Shown here piece after piece: positions 41,071 to 51,610 of a stretch of DNA of 64,000 nucleotides. Under the pieces are notes generated by a model. The model ran no database searches, was not told the DNA's origin, and saw only the letters and a program-made list of their open reading frames with translations. The position numbers and the translations under genes are program-made. Source of the stretch: Planctomycetota bacterium (GTDB lineage Bacteria > Planctomycetota > Phycisphaerae > FEN-1346); the NCBI GenBank assembly GCA_030602705.1, contig JAUVZF010000002.1:1-64000 (forward strand). The letters run 5' to 3'. The stretch's first letter is position 1, and each line of letters starts with the position of its first letter.

Positions 41071-42078
41071 ATGAAGCGCAAGGAATATCTTCTGGCGGCA
41101 CTTGTGCTGGTTCTTGGCCTGGTCGTGGCCGGCCAGTTCATGTGCGGTTGTGAGTCTGCCGGGACTGGGGCGCAGGGGTTTACGATTGCCAAGGCCTGGT
41201 GGCCGGCCTGGGATACCTTCGAGATAGGGGTCCGCCGGCGTGAGAAGCGTGAATCATCCTTTCGCACAACGTTCTTTCAAGCGGAGGACTATGTTACTGC
41301 CCTGGAGGCGTTTCAGCGCGGGGAAGCAGACGCCGCCACACTGACCATCTACGAAGCGATCCTGGCGGCCTCTCGTGGGACACCCCTCAAGATCGTCCTG
41401 TTGCTCGATTACACGACCGGAAGCGACGGCATTGTGGCCAAGAACCGTATCCGTTCGCTTCCGGACCTGAAGGGGAAACACATCGGCGTGCAGGAGGGCA
41501 CGATTGCGCATTTTACGGTTCTCAAGGCGCTGGAAAAGGCCGGACTGGACCGGACCGAGGTGAAACTGGTGAACCTCGATTTGGATGCGCTCCAACAGGC
41601 CTTCTTGCACGACCAAGTGGACGCGGCAGGGATCTACGAGCCCTACATGTCGAATCTGGCACGTCAAGGCGGCGGGCACGTTGTTTTCTCGTCGCTGGAG
41701 ATCCCACGTGCCATCTGCGACGTTCTCTTTGTGAAGGAAGCACTCGCCCGGGACCATCCCGACGTCGTCGACCACTGGATTCGGGCCTGGAACGACGCCC
41801 TCAACTTTAAGGGCAGTGACACCGACACCTACCTGCACGCCCTGAACCTACTCAACGGAACGCCGATTCCCGACCTCAAGGCGTCCTTTAAGGGGATATT
41901 CTTCACCAGCCTGGCAGAGAATCGAAGGGCCTTCGGAAAACCCGACAGCCCGGGCTATTTGTTGAATTCGCTGAGAGAGATGCAACGCTTCATGCTTGAG
42001 CAAGGCATCATCGAGCAGCGCGTTCCCTTAGAAGATTCAGTCGACTCTGGGGGTATTCGGAGGTTCTTCGAACAGTAG
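41071..42078 (+). CDS. NMT1/SsuA-like substrate-binding lipoprotein
   Basis: A 335-residue lipoprotein with signal peptide ending in FMCGC, start MKRKEYLL with GGAGG upstream. The fold is a type-2 periplasmic binding protein of the NMT1/SsuA/TauA kind: FTIAKAWWPAWDTFEIG, EAFQRGEADAATLTIYEAI, DLKGKHIGVQEGTIAHF, AAGIYEPYMSNLA. No ABC ATPase or permease accompanies it. Instead it is followed 18 nt later by a histidine kinase with an extracytoplasmic domain, so it most likely serves as the ligand-receptor of that sensor. The ligand is unknown (sulfonate, nitrate, thiamine-precursor and aromatic ligands occur in the family). Confidence 0.85.
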   Translation: MKRKEYLLAALVLVLGLVVAGQFMCGCESAGTGAQGFTIAKAWWPAWDTFEIGVRRREKRESSFRTTFFQAEDYVTALEAFQRGEADAATLTIYEAILAASRGTPLKIVLLLDYTTGSDGIVAKNRIRSLPDLKGKHIGVQEGTIAHFTVLKALEKAGLDRTEVKLVNLDLDALQQAFLHDQVDAAGIYEPYMSNLARQGGGHVVFSSLEIPRAICDVLFVKEALARDHPDVVDHWIRAWNDALNFKGSDTDTYLHALNLLNGTPIPDLKASFKGIFFTSLAENRRAFGKPDSPGYLLNSLREMQRFMLEQGIIEQRVPLEDSVDSGGIRRFFEQ

Positions 42079-42096
42079 CAGGGGGCAACGTTTATC

Positions 42097-44181
<2,085 letters not shown>

Positions 44182-44586
44182 GGACAATCCGGGCGATGCA
44201 CGCCTGACGCAGGAGGCCCTCAAGGAGGGCAAGGTCCTCAATCGCGTCAGCGTCGTCCCGGACGGCATCGAGGCGATGGCCTTCCTTCGCCGCCAGGGCC
44301 CCTACGCCGATGTGCCTCGGCCCAACCTCATCCTCCTGGACCTGAACCTGCCCAAGAAGGACGGCCGCGAGGTCCTGGCCGAAATCAAGGCCGACCCGGA
44401 CCTGAAGCGAATTCCCGTCGTCATCCTGACCACCTCGCAGGCCGAAGAAGACATCGCCAGAACCTACGACCTCCATGCGAACTGTTACGTCACCAAGCCG
44501 GTGGACCTGGACAAGTTCCTGGAAGTGGTCCGCTCCATCGAGGACTTCTGGCTGGCCTTTGTTCAACTGCCGCGGGAGTAACGCCC

Positions 44587-45561
44587 ATGGACGGCGGATC
44601 GATGCGTATTCTTCTGATTGAGGACAACCCCGGCGACGCTCGCCTCATCCGCGAGTTGCTCGCCGAGGCGGTGGGCGGGCCGTTCGACGTAACATTGGCC
44701 GACTGTCTCCAGGACGGCCTCCGGCACCTCGCGCCCGGCGCCGCGGACGTGGTCCTGTTGGATCTTTTGCTCCCGGACAGCCGTGGCCTCGACACGCTCG
44801 CCAGGGTCGTCGCCCGCGCGCCCTGGGTGCCGATCGTCGTCCTGACCGTTCTGGACGACAAGGCGCTGGCGGTGGAGGCCCTTCGGCGAGGCGCCCAGGA
44901 TTACCTCGTCAAGGGGCAGGCCGATGGCGAACTTCTCGCGCGGGCCATTCGCTATGCCGTCGAACGCAAGGAGACCCAGAGCAAGTTGGCCGAGGCCAAC
45001 ACGCGCCTCGAAAAGGCCAATCGGCGCCTCAAGGAACTCGCGACCACAGACGAACTGACCGGCCTGTGGAACCGCCGGCGTTTCCTCGAGATGCTCCAGC
45101 AGGAGTGCCGCCGCGCCGGACGCAGCGGCGTCGACCTGGCGTTGGCCATGCTCGACCTGGACCGCTTCAAAGTGGTCAACGACACCTACGGCCATGCGCT
45201 CGGCGACCAGGTACTGGCCAAAGCAGCGTCCATCATACGCCGCGCCGCGCGGGCCACGGATGTTGTTGCCCGGTACGGCGGCGAGGAGTTTATGGTCCTG
45301 ATGCCCGAGACGTCGGCCGGGGATGCCCGAAATGCAGCCGAACGGATCCGCACGCACATCGCACGGCACCCGATCTCGGACGGAACGATAGACGTCGGGA
45401 TCACCGCCAGCGTCGGCATCAGCGCCCTGAAGGACGGGGGCCCCGGCGGTCCGGATCACCTGATCCGGCGGGCCGACGAGGCCCTCTACGCCGCCAAGCA
45501 AGCCGGCCGAAACTGCATCAAGACGTGGGTGGAGATCCACGCGAGCACCGGCGTCGTCTAG
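44587..45561 (+). CDS. Receiver-GGDEF diguanylate cyclase
   Basis: A 324-residue response regulator. The receiver ([15 protein letters not shown] ... VVLLDLLLPDSRG ... VVLTVLDDKALA) is joined by a coiled coil to a GGDEF domain. The active site is GGEEF (RYGGEEFMVLMP), and an inhibitory RxxD site (RATD) lies five residues before it, as in product-inhibited enzymes. It makes cyclic di-GMP from two GTP. It follows the single-domain receiver by 5 nt, so ligand binding, kinase activation and c-di-GMP output are encoded in one operon. Confidence 0.95.
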   Translation: MDGGSMRILLIEDNPGDARLIRELLAEAVGGPFDVTLADCLQDGLRHLAPGAADVVLLDLLLPDSRGLDTLARVVARAPWVPIVVLTVLDDKALAVEALRRGAQDYLVKGQADGELLARAIRYAVERKETQSKLAEANTRLEKANRRLKELATTDELTGLWNRRRFLEMLQQECRRAGRSGVDLALAMLDLDRFKVVNDTYGHALGDQVLAKAASIIRRAARATDVVARYGGEEFMVLMPETSAGDARNAAERIRTHIARHPISDGTIDVGITASVGISALKDGGPGGPDHLIRRADEALYAAKQAGRNCIKTWVEIHASTGVV

Positions 45562-45613
45562 AACAGCTCACGTTCAACTCTACCAAGGCATAGCGCGGCG
45601 TGTCTCCCGACTC

Positions 45614-45741
45614 GTACGTGTTTAGCGTCCCACGCGCCACCAAGAGGGTGGCACGGCAGCGACGAAGACGCGGCCGTGGGCCGCATCGCGCCGAGTGCGG
45701 CTGCACGGCCCAGGGGCCGTGCCACCCCGCTAAACACGTAC
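45614..45741. mobile_element. MITE-like element, type A, copy 2 (128 bp)
   Basis: Same length, ends (GTACGTGTTTAGCG / CGCTAAACACGTAC) and interior as 5477-5604, with only a handful of differences. The flanking 8-mers CCCGACTC (45606-45613) and CCCGACCC (45742-45749) match at 7 of 8. It sits in the space between the diguanylate cyclase gene and the convergent VIT-VWA gene. Confidence 0.85.
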
Positions 45742-45791
45742 CCCGACCCACCGCGCAATGTGCGGTTGAGGCATCGGCCCGTCTGCCGACT

Positions 45792-48236
45792 CTATCTGCT
45801 TGGCGCGTCGGTAAAGAGCGCCTTCATCTGCTCGGCGGTCAGTTCTTCCAGACCCGAGTCGGTGTCCACTGCCACCGCCTGGCCGCACGCCGTCACGACG
45901 ACGACCCGCTTGCCCTGGCTGAGTGCCGCCCGCATGTCGGCCCGGTCGCGGACCAACTGGAAGTAGGCCTCCGAGCCCCACTTGATCTTCGTGAGTTTCT
46001 CGTCGCCGGCGAACCGTTCGTCCACCCACACGCCGCGATAGTTGACGAACTGGCGGCCGGCGCGGTGCTGGACCTGTTGGACGCCGCGCAGGTCGCGGCT
46101 GGCGTTCCTCGCCCGCCGCAGACGCTGGCACTCCTGGGCGATCTCGACGGCGGTCTTGCCGGTCTCGGCCTTCTCGAAGTCCCGCTCGTCGGCGCGGACG
46201 CCGGTACTGGCGTAGCCCCCGAACCCGTCGCCCGGCCCGACCTGGAACCGGACGGCCGCCCGTCTCCGCGCGGATTCGGCCGACGGCGAGGGCCGCAGTT
46301 TCCCCCCAGCCTCCGAGAGTGCGAAGGTGTCGCTGAGCCGGTCGGCCTTGCGTTTCATGGCCCGAGCCACCTTGGCGGGCTCCATTGGCGCCGGCCGCGC
46401 CTCGGGCACGGGCCCATCCGCGACGGCGCCGGAGCCCTCCCGCCGCAGGGCGGTGCTCGCCGCGATGCCGTACTGCTTGTACTGTTCGGCGCTCTCGAGC
46501 ACGAGGTAACTCGTGTAGGGCGTCTCGATGCCGTGGGCCAGGCTCAGCCGCACCACTTCGTCCTTCAGTTCCTTGTTCTCGCCGTGCAGGCGGATCTGGT
46601 CCAGGAGATACCCGATCTTGCGATGGGCCCAGAGCGAGGCGATGAACGACCGCTCCTTACAGTTCTTCGGGAACGTCCCCTCGTAGACGAACTCTTCGCG
46701 TCTCTTGCCGACCCGGCCTTTCAGACGGATGACCGAATCGCCGTCGCCGATGTAGGACCCGACGAGGACCACCTGCGACCCCCGGAACAGATCCGGCAAC
46801 TGCCTCGGATACGTCTCGGTGATCTTGACGCCGGGGACTTCGATCTCAAGCCCGGTCAGCACCGGATGGCTCATCTTCGAGAACAGGCGGGTTATCTTGC
46901 CGTCGATGGCCTCGCTTGGGCGGACGTACTCGGTCAGGGCGCCCGTGTCGCCGCTCATGCGGTCCAGGAGACGGGTGTTGACGTCGTCGCCGACGCCGAA
47001 GGTGAAGATCCGCCAGTTGCGTTTGTTCTGTTCCTTGACGCGTTTGGCCAGGGCCTCGATGTCGGTGACGTCCACGGTCGGCCGGCCGTCGGTCAGGAAC
47101 AGGACCGTTGTGAGCCGCACCTCTTCTCTGTCCCGGAGTTCCTTCGGCTGGTTAAGGGCCTTCTGAAGCGCCTCTCCGATGTTCGTGCCGCCGGCGGCCT
47201 CGAAGGCGTCGATCCACTCGCGGGCCTTTTTCCGGTCCCCGTCGCTCGCGGCGGTCCATCCCTCGGCGAACGACTGGGCTATGGTTGAGAACTGGATGAT
47301 CGCGAAACGGTCTTCGGGCCGGAGTTTGTCGATGCAGAACTTCATGGCCTTCTTCGCCTGCACGATCTTCTCTCCCTTCATCGATCCCGACGTGTCGAGC
47401 ACCAGGACCACGTCGCGCGGCACGCGGTCCTTATCGCGGAACTCGCTCTTCGGCGCAATCAGCATCAGGAACATGCCGGGCTTCCCAGGGTCAGGGCGGT
47501 AGGTCATCAGCGAGAGGCCGAAGTCCTTCTTGCTGACCGTCCAGAAGAGTTGGAAGTCGCGGTCCAAGAGCGCCCCCTTGGTCTCCATGCCGGCCACGGC
47601 CTCGTGGTCGCCCCGCCGCGCGACGCCGACCTCGTGCGTGGGGCTGTAAACGTTCTTGATGGGCGTCGCACTTCGGATCCGAACCGTGACGGTGAAATCC
47701 TCGAGCGTCTTCGACGCCTTCTCGCCGATCCGCAGCGGAAAGACGTACTCGCTCAACCCGTCGTCCGTGGGGACCAGGTGCGTGTACTCGAGTTCCACCT
47801 TCTGGGTGCCGCGGGCGGGCACCGGGTAGATCCGCATCCGCAGTAGGTTGCCGTCCATGTATTCGAGGAGGCCGGGGTCCTTGGCCCGCCGGACGATCTC
47901 TTCGTACACCCGCCGGGCCTTGTCCGCCTCCAGCAGTTCGCCCCTCATGCGCTTGCCGCCGATGTACATGGCGAAGTCGCGGATCGCCGCCGTCTTCGGC
48001 ACCGGGAAGATGTACGTGCACTCCAGGTCCCGCCCGGTCGAGTTCCGAAACTCCTGGACCACGCGCGTTGTGGCCACCTGGTCCTCGATGTGCGTGTCCA
48101 CGCGCAGGTACTTGACCGCCAGCGGCGGCAGGCTCTTGTCTTTGGGAATCAGCATCCCGGCGCCGTGGGCGTTCAGGGCAGCGCACGTCAGGGCCGCCAT
48201 GGCCGCCGCCAGTCCCACCAGCCTTGTGAGTTTCAT
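45792..48236 (-). CDS. Exported VIT and von Willebrand factor A domain protein
   Basis: An 814-residue protein. Start MKLTRLVGL with AGGGGA upstream and a signal peptide (LAAAMAALTCAALNAHGA). The VIT domain lies at about residues 35-170 (RVVQEFRNSTGRDLECTYIF, KARRVYEEIVRRAKDPGLLE). The VWA domain follows, with an intact MIDAS (LVLDTSGSMKGEK, later LFLTDGRPTVDVT), so it should bind a divalent metal and a protein ligand. It resembles the inter-alpha-trypsin-inhibitor-like proteins of Gram-negatives. The C-terminal 200 residues are specific to this protein. It lies downstream of the DUF6569 gene on the same strand with a 49-bp gap, so the two may be co-transcribed. Confidence 0.9.
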   Translation of the reverse strand: MKLTRLVGLAAAMAALTCAALNAHGAGMLIPKDKSLPPLAVKYLRVDTHIEDQVATTRVVQEFRNSTGRDLECTYIFPVPKTAAIRDFAMYIGGKRMRGELLEADKARRVYEEIVRRAKDPGLLEYMDGNLLRMRIYPVPARGTQKVELEYTHLVPTDDGLSEYVFPLRIGEKASKTLEDFTVTVRIRSATPIKNVYSPTHEVGVARRGDHEAVAGMETKGALLDRDFQLFWTVSKKDFGLSLMTYRPDPGKPGMFLMLIAPKSEFRDKDRVPRDVVLVLDTSGSMKGEKIVQAKKAMKFCIDKLRPEDRFAIIQFSTIAQSFAEGWTAASDGDRKKAREWIDAFEAAGGTNIGEALQKALNQPKELRDREEVRLTTVLFLTDGRPTVDVTDIEALAKRVKEQNKRNWRIFTFGVGDDVNTRLLDRMSGDTGALTEYVRPSEAIDGKITRLFSKMSHPVLTGLEIEVPGVKITETYPRQLPDLFRGSQVVLVGSYIGDGDSVIRLKGRVGKRREEFVYEGTFPKNCKERSFIASLWAHRKIGYLLDQIRLHGENKELKDEVVRLSLAHGIETPYTSYLVLESAEQYKQYGIAASTALRREGSGAVADGPVPEARPAPMEPAKVARAMKRKADRLSDTFALSEAGGKLRPSPSAESARRRAAVRFQVGPGDGFGGYASTGVRADERDFEKAETGKTAVEIAQECQRLRRARNASRDLRGVQQVQHRAGRQFVNYRGVWVDERFAGDEKLTKIKWGSEAYFQLVRDRADMRAALSQGKRVVVVTACGQAVAVDTDSGLEELTAEQMKALFTDAPSR

Positions 48237-48285
48237 CGAGAGTCCCCTTTCGGTTTGCGCCGCGCCCCTTACCCGACGATCACCC

Positions 48286-49422
48286 TCATCGCGGCGCCCG
48301 CAGTCGGGGCACAGGCCGCACGAGCGGTGCCACGATCCTTTCCTCAACCTGGCACCCGAAATGGACCAGGTGCGAGCCGAAACTCACGCCGTCGCCGACC
48401 AGGCCGGCGCTTCGCGTTGCGATGCCGGCGCCGCTGCCGGGCGTGCCCGTCCGGCAACTTCCCGCGCGGCGGATGCGGTTCAGGAACTCCCGTGCGATGG
48501 CACGGTCCACCGGGCGCATGACGCAGCCGCGCCGAACCTGAAGGACCAGGTCCACGGCGTAGGCGTCGATCAACTTCGGCAGGAGGGCGTGTGCCAGGTC
48601 CGACCGGCCGAAGAACTCGGCCCCGACGGCGCGGCCGGCAAAGCGGTCGGCAAAGAGAAAGCCGACGCTCCCGGCCGGCACCTCCGGCACGATCGTGCGA
48701 CGGACCTCGGCGAGTTTTCTCGCCACGGGCTCGGCCTTGAGGCCGACCTCCAGGCTGCCCGTCGCGTTTTCGGAACCGAGGGCGGCGTTGTTGCGGGCCA
48801 CCTCGGCCCAGACGGCCGACTGGTCGGCCCCCTTGCGCAGGGCCTTCTGGATCGACTGCGGAACCAGAACGCCGGCCGCGCTGAAATCGGACTTGCCACG
48901 CCACCGATGGGCCTCCACGCAAAAGACGGGCGTCTCGACGCGCTGGCCGGGGCTCAAGATGATGTCCCGCCGGACGGTCCGCGTCTGCTTGCCGCCCGAA
49001 ACGACCTCGCCCGCCATGACGAAAACGTGGTCGGAGCGGCTGCGGTTCTCCATGATGATGACCGGAACGGCACCTCCGCCACCCTTCTCCGCGACCACGA
49101 GGATGCCCTTGGCGATGGCCGCATCGGCCGTCCACCAGCGACCGCCCGGGCCGCCGTGCCCTCGCAGCATCACGGGGAAGACGGCGAGGCGGCCACAGAG
49201 GAGCGGATGGCGGACCTCGATGCGGTCGAGGTAAGCGGCCAGTTCCGGCACGTGGGTGGGCAGCGGGGGCAAGACAACAGGCGGACGAACACGCGGCTCG
49301 GGGCGAACGCGCGGCGCCGGGCCGAACTCTTCCTCGATGTACACCGCCGGCGCCGACGCAACCAGGATCGCCAGAGCGATGCCAAACCACCAACCGCCGC
49401 ACAGCAGGCGCCGTCGGGTCAT
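48286..49422 (-). CDS. DUF6569 (ARPP-1) family exported protein
   Basis: A 378-residue protein. Start at ATG 49422 (GGAGG 10 nt upstream); the 49446 start is less likely. A signal anchor (FGIALAILVASAPAVYI) is followed by a Pro-rich linker, then the ARPP-1 pattern: AAIAKGILVVAEKGGGG, VIIMENRSRSDHVFVMAGEV, GGKQTRTVRRDIIL, VETPVFCVEAHRW. The family has no firmly established activity. Here it sits directly upstream of the VIT-VWA gene, probably in one operon. A Cys-rich C-terminal end (CRTGTPGSG, FGCQVEER) could form a disulfide. Confidence 0.78.
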   Translation of the reverse strand: MTRRRLLCGGWWFGIALAILVASAPAVYIEEEFGPAPRVRPEPRVRPPVVLPPLPTHVPELAAYLDRIEVRHPLLCGRLAVFPVMLRGHGGPGGRWWTADAAIAKGILVVAEKGGGGAVPVIIMENRSRSDHVFVMAGEVVSGGKQTRTVRRDIILSPGQRVETPVFCVEAHRWRGKSDFSAAGVLVPQSIQKALRKGADQSAVWAEVARNNAALGSENATGSLEVGLKAEPVARKLAEVRRTIVPEVPAGSVGFLFADRFAGRAVGAEFFGRSDLAHALLPKLIDAYAVDLVLQVRRGCVMRPVDRAIAREFLNRIRRAGSCRTGTPGSGAGIATRSAGLVGDGVSFGSHLVHFGCQVEERIVAPLVRPVPRLRAPR

Positions 49423-49586
49423 GGAGCCATCCTCCAACATTCGCACCGGCCGAGTGCGGCGAGCGGTACGATTCGCCGCGAGTCGTTAAACCAACGCTTG
49501 CGAAGAGTTAGACGTGCACGGCGTGGGTCCGGTTCCATGAAAGCGGTGGAGGCGTGAGGTCAGAGGGGACCTCGGGGGAAAAAATA

Positions 49587-49615
49587 GGGCAAGACCTGGA
49601 GGGGAGGCCTTGCCC
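49587..49615 (-). terminator. Rho-independent terminator of the structured RNA
   Basis: On the minus strand, GGGCAAGGCCT / AGGTCTTGCCC form a stem with one mismatch around CCCCTCC, followed by TATTTTTT. It lies upstream of the DUF6569 gene, so it cannot serve that gene. It directly abuts the candidate RNA at 49616-49771. Confidence 0.8.
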
Positions 49616-49771
49616 GTGTTGCGGGGATAGACGGCGCTTGAAAGTTTGCCCCGCTCTGTGTTTGGGTTCTCAACACCCTTTGTCTGCCAACGCCGGTGTG
49701 AACCGAAGTTGGCGTGTGTGGGAACGATTGGCAAAGAAGTGTTAGGATCCCTCCAATTAACCCCGCAACAC
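49616..49771 (-). ncRNA. Candidate structured small RNA with 6S-RNA-like shape
   Basis: Read on the minus strand, a 156-nt stretch closes with a perfect 11-bp helix, GTGTTGCGGGG / CCCCGCAACAC. Inside, a large asymmetric bubble leads to nested helices AACAC-CTTTG / CAAAG-GTGTT, then GCCAAC / GTTGGC and CGGT / ACCG around a TCAC loop. The terminator with a T6 tract follows immediately. TAATAA lies 7 nt before the 5' end as a possible -10 box. A closing stem, central bubble and terminal arm of this size is the layout of 6S RNA, but I cannot confirm the family from conserved bases. Confidence 0.55.
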
Positions 49772-49951
49772 CATTTCGTTTATTACGCCACGCCCCGCAG
49801 GGCGGTTTCAATCAGTATGGCTCGTCCTTTAATTGTGGGAGTAAAGGGGGTTGCTTGGCAAAGCGCCTGAGGTTCTCGTCGCACCCGGGGGAGGGATGTG
49901 CGTGAAGTCACAAGCGATGCCATTAAAGAACGAGCCAGTATGATCCAGTAC

Positions 49952-49968
49952 TGCAAGGGCTGTGCCAA
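49952..49968 (-). promoter_or_regulatory. Sigma54-type promoter match
   Basis: The minus strand reads TTGGCACAGCCCTTGCA, matching the -24/-12 consensus TGGCAC-N5-TTGCA exactly. Transcription would start near 49940 and run toward the structured RNA. No enhancer-binding regulator is encoded nearby. Confidence 0.4.
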
Positions 49969-50467
49969 AAGCCGTCCAGGAACGCCGGAAACCTTCTCCG
50001 TGCAGGATAAGTCTATGCCCTGCAAGACGTTACAAACGCGCCTTTTCTCACGCTTGATGGGCAGTGAGACGGCGCAGGCCCCGACCATGTTGCCCTGGGG
50101 CATCACGCCGGGCCGGGAGACGGCACGAAATGGCCCTAAGTTCCTCTGTGACAGTACTTTACGCAGAAGTTGCATCCGAGAGACGGATGTTGTCTCAAGG
50201 CAACATTTCCGCGTGATTTGCTATCCCTGTACTCGGCGGCAACGAGCCGCGTGTTTCGGCCCGGCACCCCCGCCGCCACGGCGCACGAATGCCCGGGCCG
50301 TGGGCGCCACCCGGGTCGTCGGAGAAACGTCCGATAAGTTTCCTAAAGGCGGTGCCCACGGCGAGCCGAAGAGTTCTGTGGGAGCGAGCCAGATCGCCCT
50401 TCTCAGCACTGGGAGCGTTTGTTGGTCGGTGTTCAGCCACAACGAGGGGAGCGCCGGGAGATTCGAT

Positions 50468-51610
50468 ATGCGCGTTATTGCCATCTTCAATCACAAGGGC
50501 GGGTGCGCCAAAACGACGACCGCGATCAACCTGGCCGCGGCGCTTGCAGCGGCCAAGCAGCGGGTTCTGCTCGTTGACCTCGACCCGCAGGCCCATGCTA
50601 CCGTCGGCTGCGGTGTGCGCGAGGAGGAGGTCGAACTGAGTACGTGGCACGTCCTGAAGGGCGAGGAAACCGACGCCGGGCCGCTTGGCTTGCCGGACAT
50701 CGCGTGGGAGGTCCTTGAGGGATTCTACCTTGCCCCGGCCAGCGTCGGCCTGGCGACGCTGGAACAGACGCTTGCGGGAACCGACGGGCGCGAACGGCGC
50801 TTGCGGGAACTGCTCGACCGGCTTGACGGCCGGTACGACTTTGTCCTGCTGGATTGCGGCCCGGGGTTGGGTCTGCTTTCGATCAACGCGCTGATGTCGG
50901 CCGCAGAGGTCATCGTGCCGGTGGACCTCGGCTTCTTCAGCATCTACGGCCTTGGCCGAACCATCCGGACGATCGAGATGATCGGCGAGCGAACCGGCCG
51001 CGCGCCCGCTTTCAGCATCCTGGCGACGATGTACGACACCCGCGCGCGAAGCATGCGCCGGTCCCTTGCGGCCCTGCGGGACCAGTACAAGAGCCGGCTT
51101 CTCAGTACGGTGATCCGTTTCAACGTGGACTTGCGGGAAGCCGCAGCAATGGGCAGCCCCATCGTGGAGTTCCGGCCGGGGTCGCGCGGCCACCAGGACT
51201 ACCAGGCTCTGGCGCAGGAGGTCGTGTCCTCGGACCTGCAGATGGAGTACGAGGCGATGGCTCGCCGGGAAGCCGACGAGCATCGGCGCGTCGAACAGGA
51301 GGTGGATGAGAAGGTCGAAGCGGTATACGGCGCGATCGTCACGGACACCGGTGTCCGCTTCGTCTGTCACGCTCCCGGCGCCAAGCGAGTCCAGATCGCA
51401 GGCGATTTCAACCACTGGGATCCCCAGAACACGCAAAGCGAGATGGTCCTGACGGACGAACCATGCGTCTGGCGAAAAGATGTCACCCTCGGCTCGGGGC
51501 GGTACGCCTACCGCCTTATCATCGACGGGCGGTGGTGCAGCGACCCGGCCAATCCGTACGTCGAGAGCAACCCGTACGGCGAACTGAACAGCGTCGTTGA
51601 AGTCGAGTGA
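50468..51610 (+). CDS. ParA/Soj-family ATPase fused to an AMPK/CBM48-like glycogen-binding domain
   Basis: A 380-residue cytoplasmic protein. Residues 1-255 are a ParA-type ATPase: the deviant Walker A HKGGCAKTT (Cys where Val or Thr is usual), VLLVDLDPQAHAT, and FVLLDCGPGLGLLS. After a helical linker (ADEHRRVEQEVDEKVEAV), residues 295-380 form an E-set domain of the AMPK-beta/CBM48 type: FVCHAPGAKRVQIAGDFNHW, and YAYRLIIDGRWCSDPANPY. Such domains bind glycogen or other alpha-glucans. ParA dimers position cargo on the nucleoid, so a glucan-related cargo is one possible reading. Its stop overlaps the start of the next gene. Start ATG 50468 has GGGAG upstream. Confidence 0.9.
   Translation: MRVIAIFNHKGGCAKTTTAINLAAALAAAKQRVLLVDLDPQAHATVGCGVREEEVELSTWHVLKGEETDAGPLGLPDIAWEVLEGFYLAPASVGLATLEQTLAGTDGRERRLRELLDRLDGRYDFVLLDCGPGLGLLSINALMSAAEVIVPVDLGFFSIYGLGRTIRTIEMIGERTGRAPAFSILATMYDTRARSMRRSLAALRDQYKSRLLSTVIRFNVDLREAAAMGSPIVEFRPGSRGHQDYQALAQEVVSSDLQMEYEAMARREADEHRRVEQEVDEKVEAVYGAIVTDTGVRFVCHAPGAKRVQIAGDFNHWDPQNTQSEMVLTDEPCVWRKDVTLGSGRYAYRLIIDGRWCSDPANPYVESNPYGELNSVVEVE

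Larger units (their letters stand above)
49423..50467. other. 1-kb stretch without supported protein genes
   Basis: Between the divergent DUF6569 and ParA-fusion genes. GC content looks lower than in the neighbours. It contains the structured RNA candidate and its terminator (49587-49771) and a sigma54-like site (49952-49968). The long upstream extension of the ParA ORF and the 130-aa minus ORF at 49783-50175 do not look like known proteins and lack good ribosome binding sites. Two small hairpins lie near 50180-50210 (CATCCG-AGAGA-CGGATG and TTGTCTC-type). Confidence 0.6.

Noticed and set aside
45600-47288. 562-aa ORF on the plus strand
   Set aside because: It starts within a type-A element and runs antisense to the VIT-VWA gene.
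49790-49815. CRISPR-like string GGCGGTTTCAATCAG
   Set aside because: A single occurrence with no repeated spacing, so not a CRISPR array.
49783-50175. 130-aa ORF on the minus strand between DUF6569 and the ParA fusion
   Set aside because: No recognised motif, no clear Shine-Dalgarno motif, and it contains the sigma54-like site. It could be a relic but cannot be supported as a gene.
49898-50467. N-terminal extension of the ParA ORF
   Set aside because: The extension lies in the non-coding-looking region; canonical ParA begins at MRVIAIFNHKGG with GGGAG upstream.
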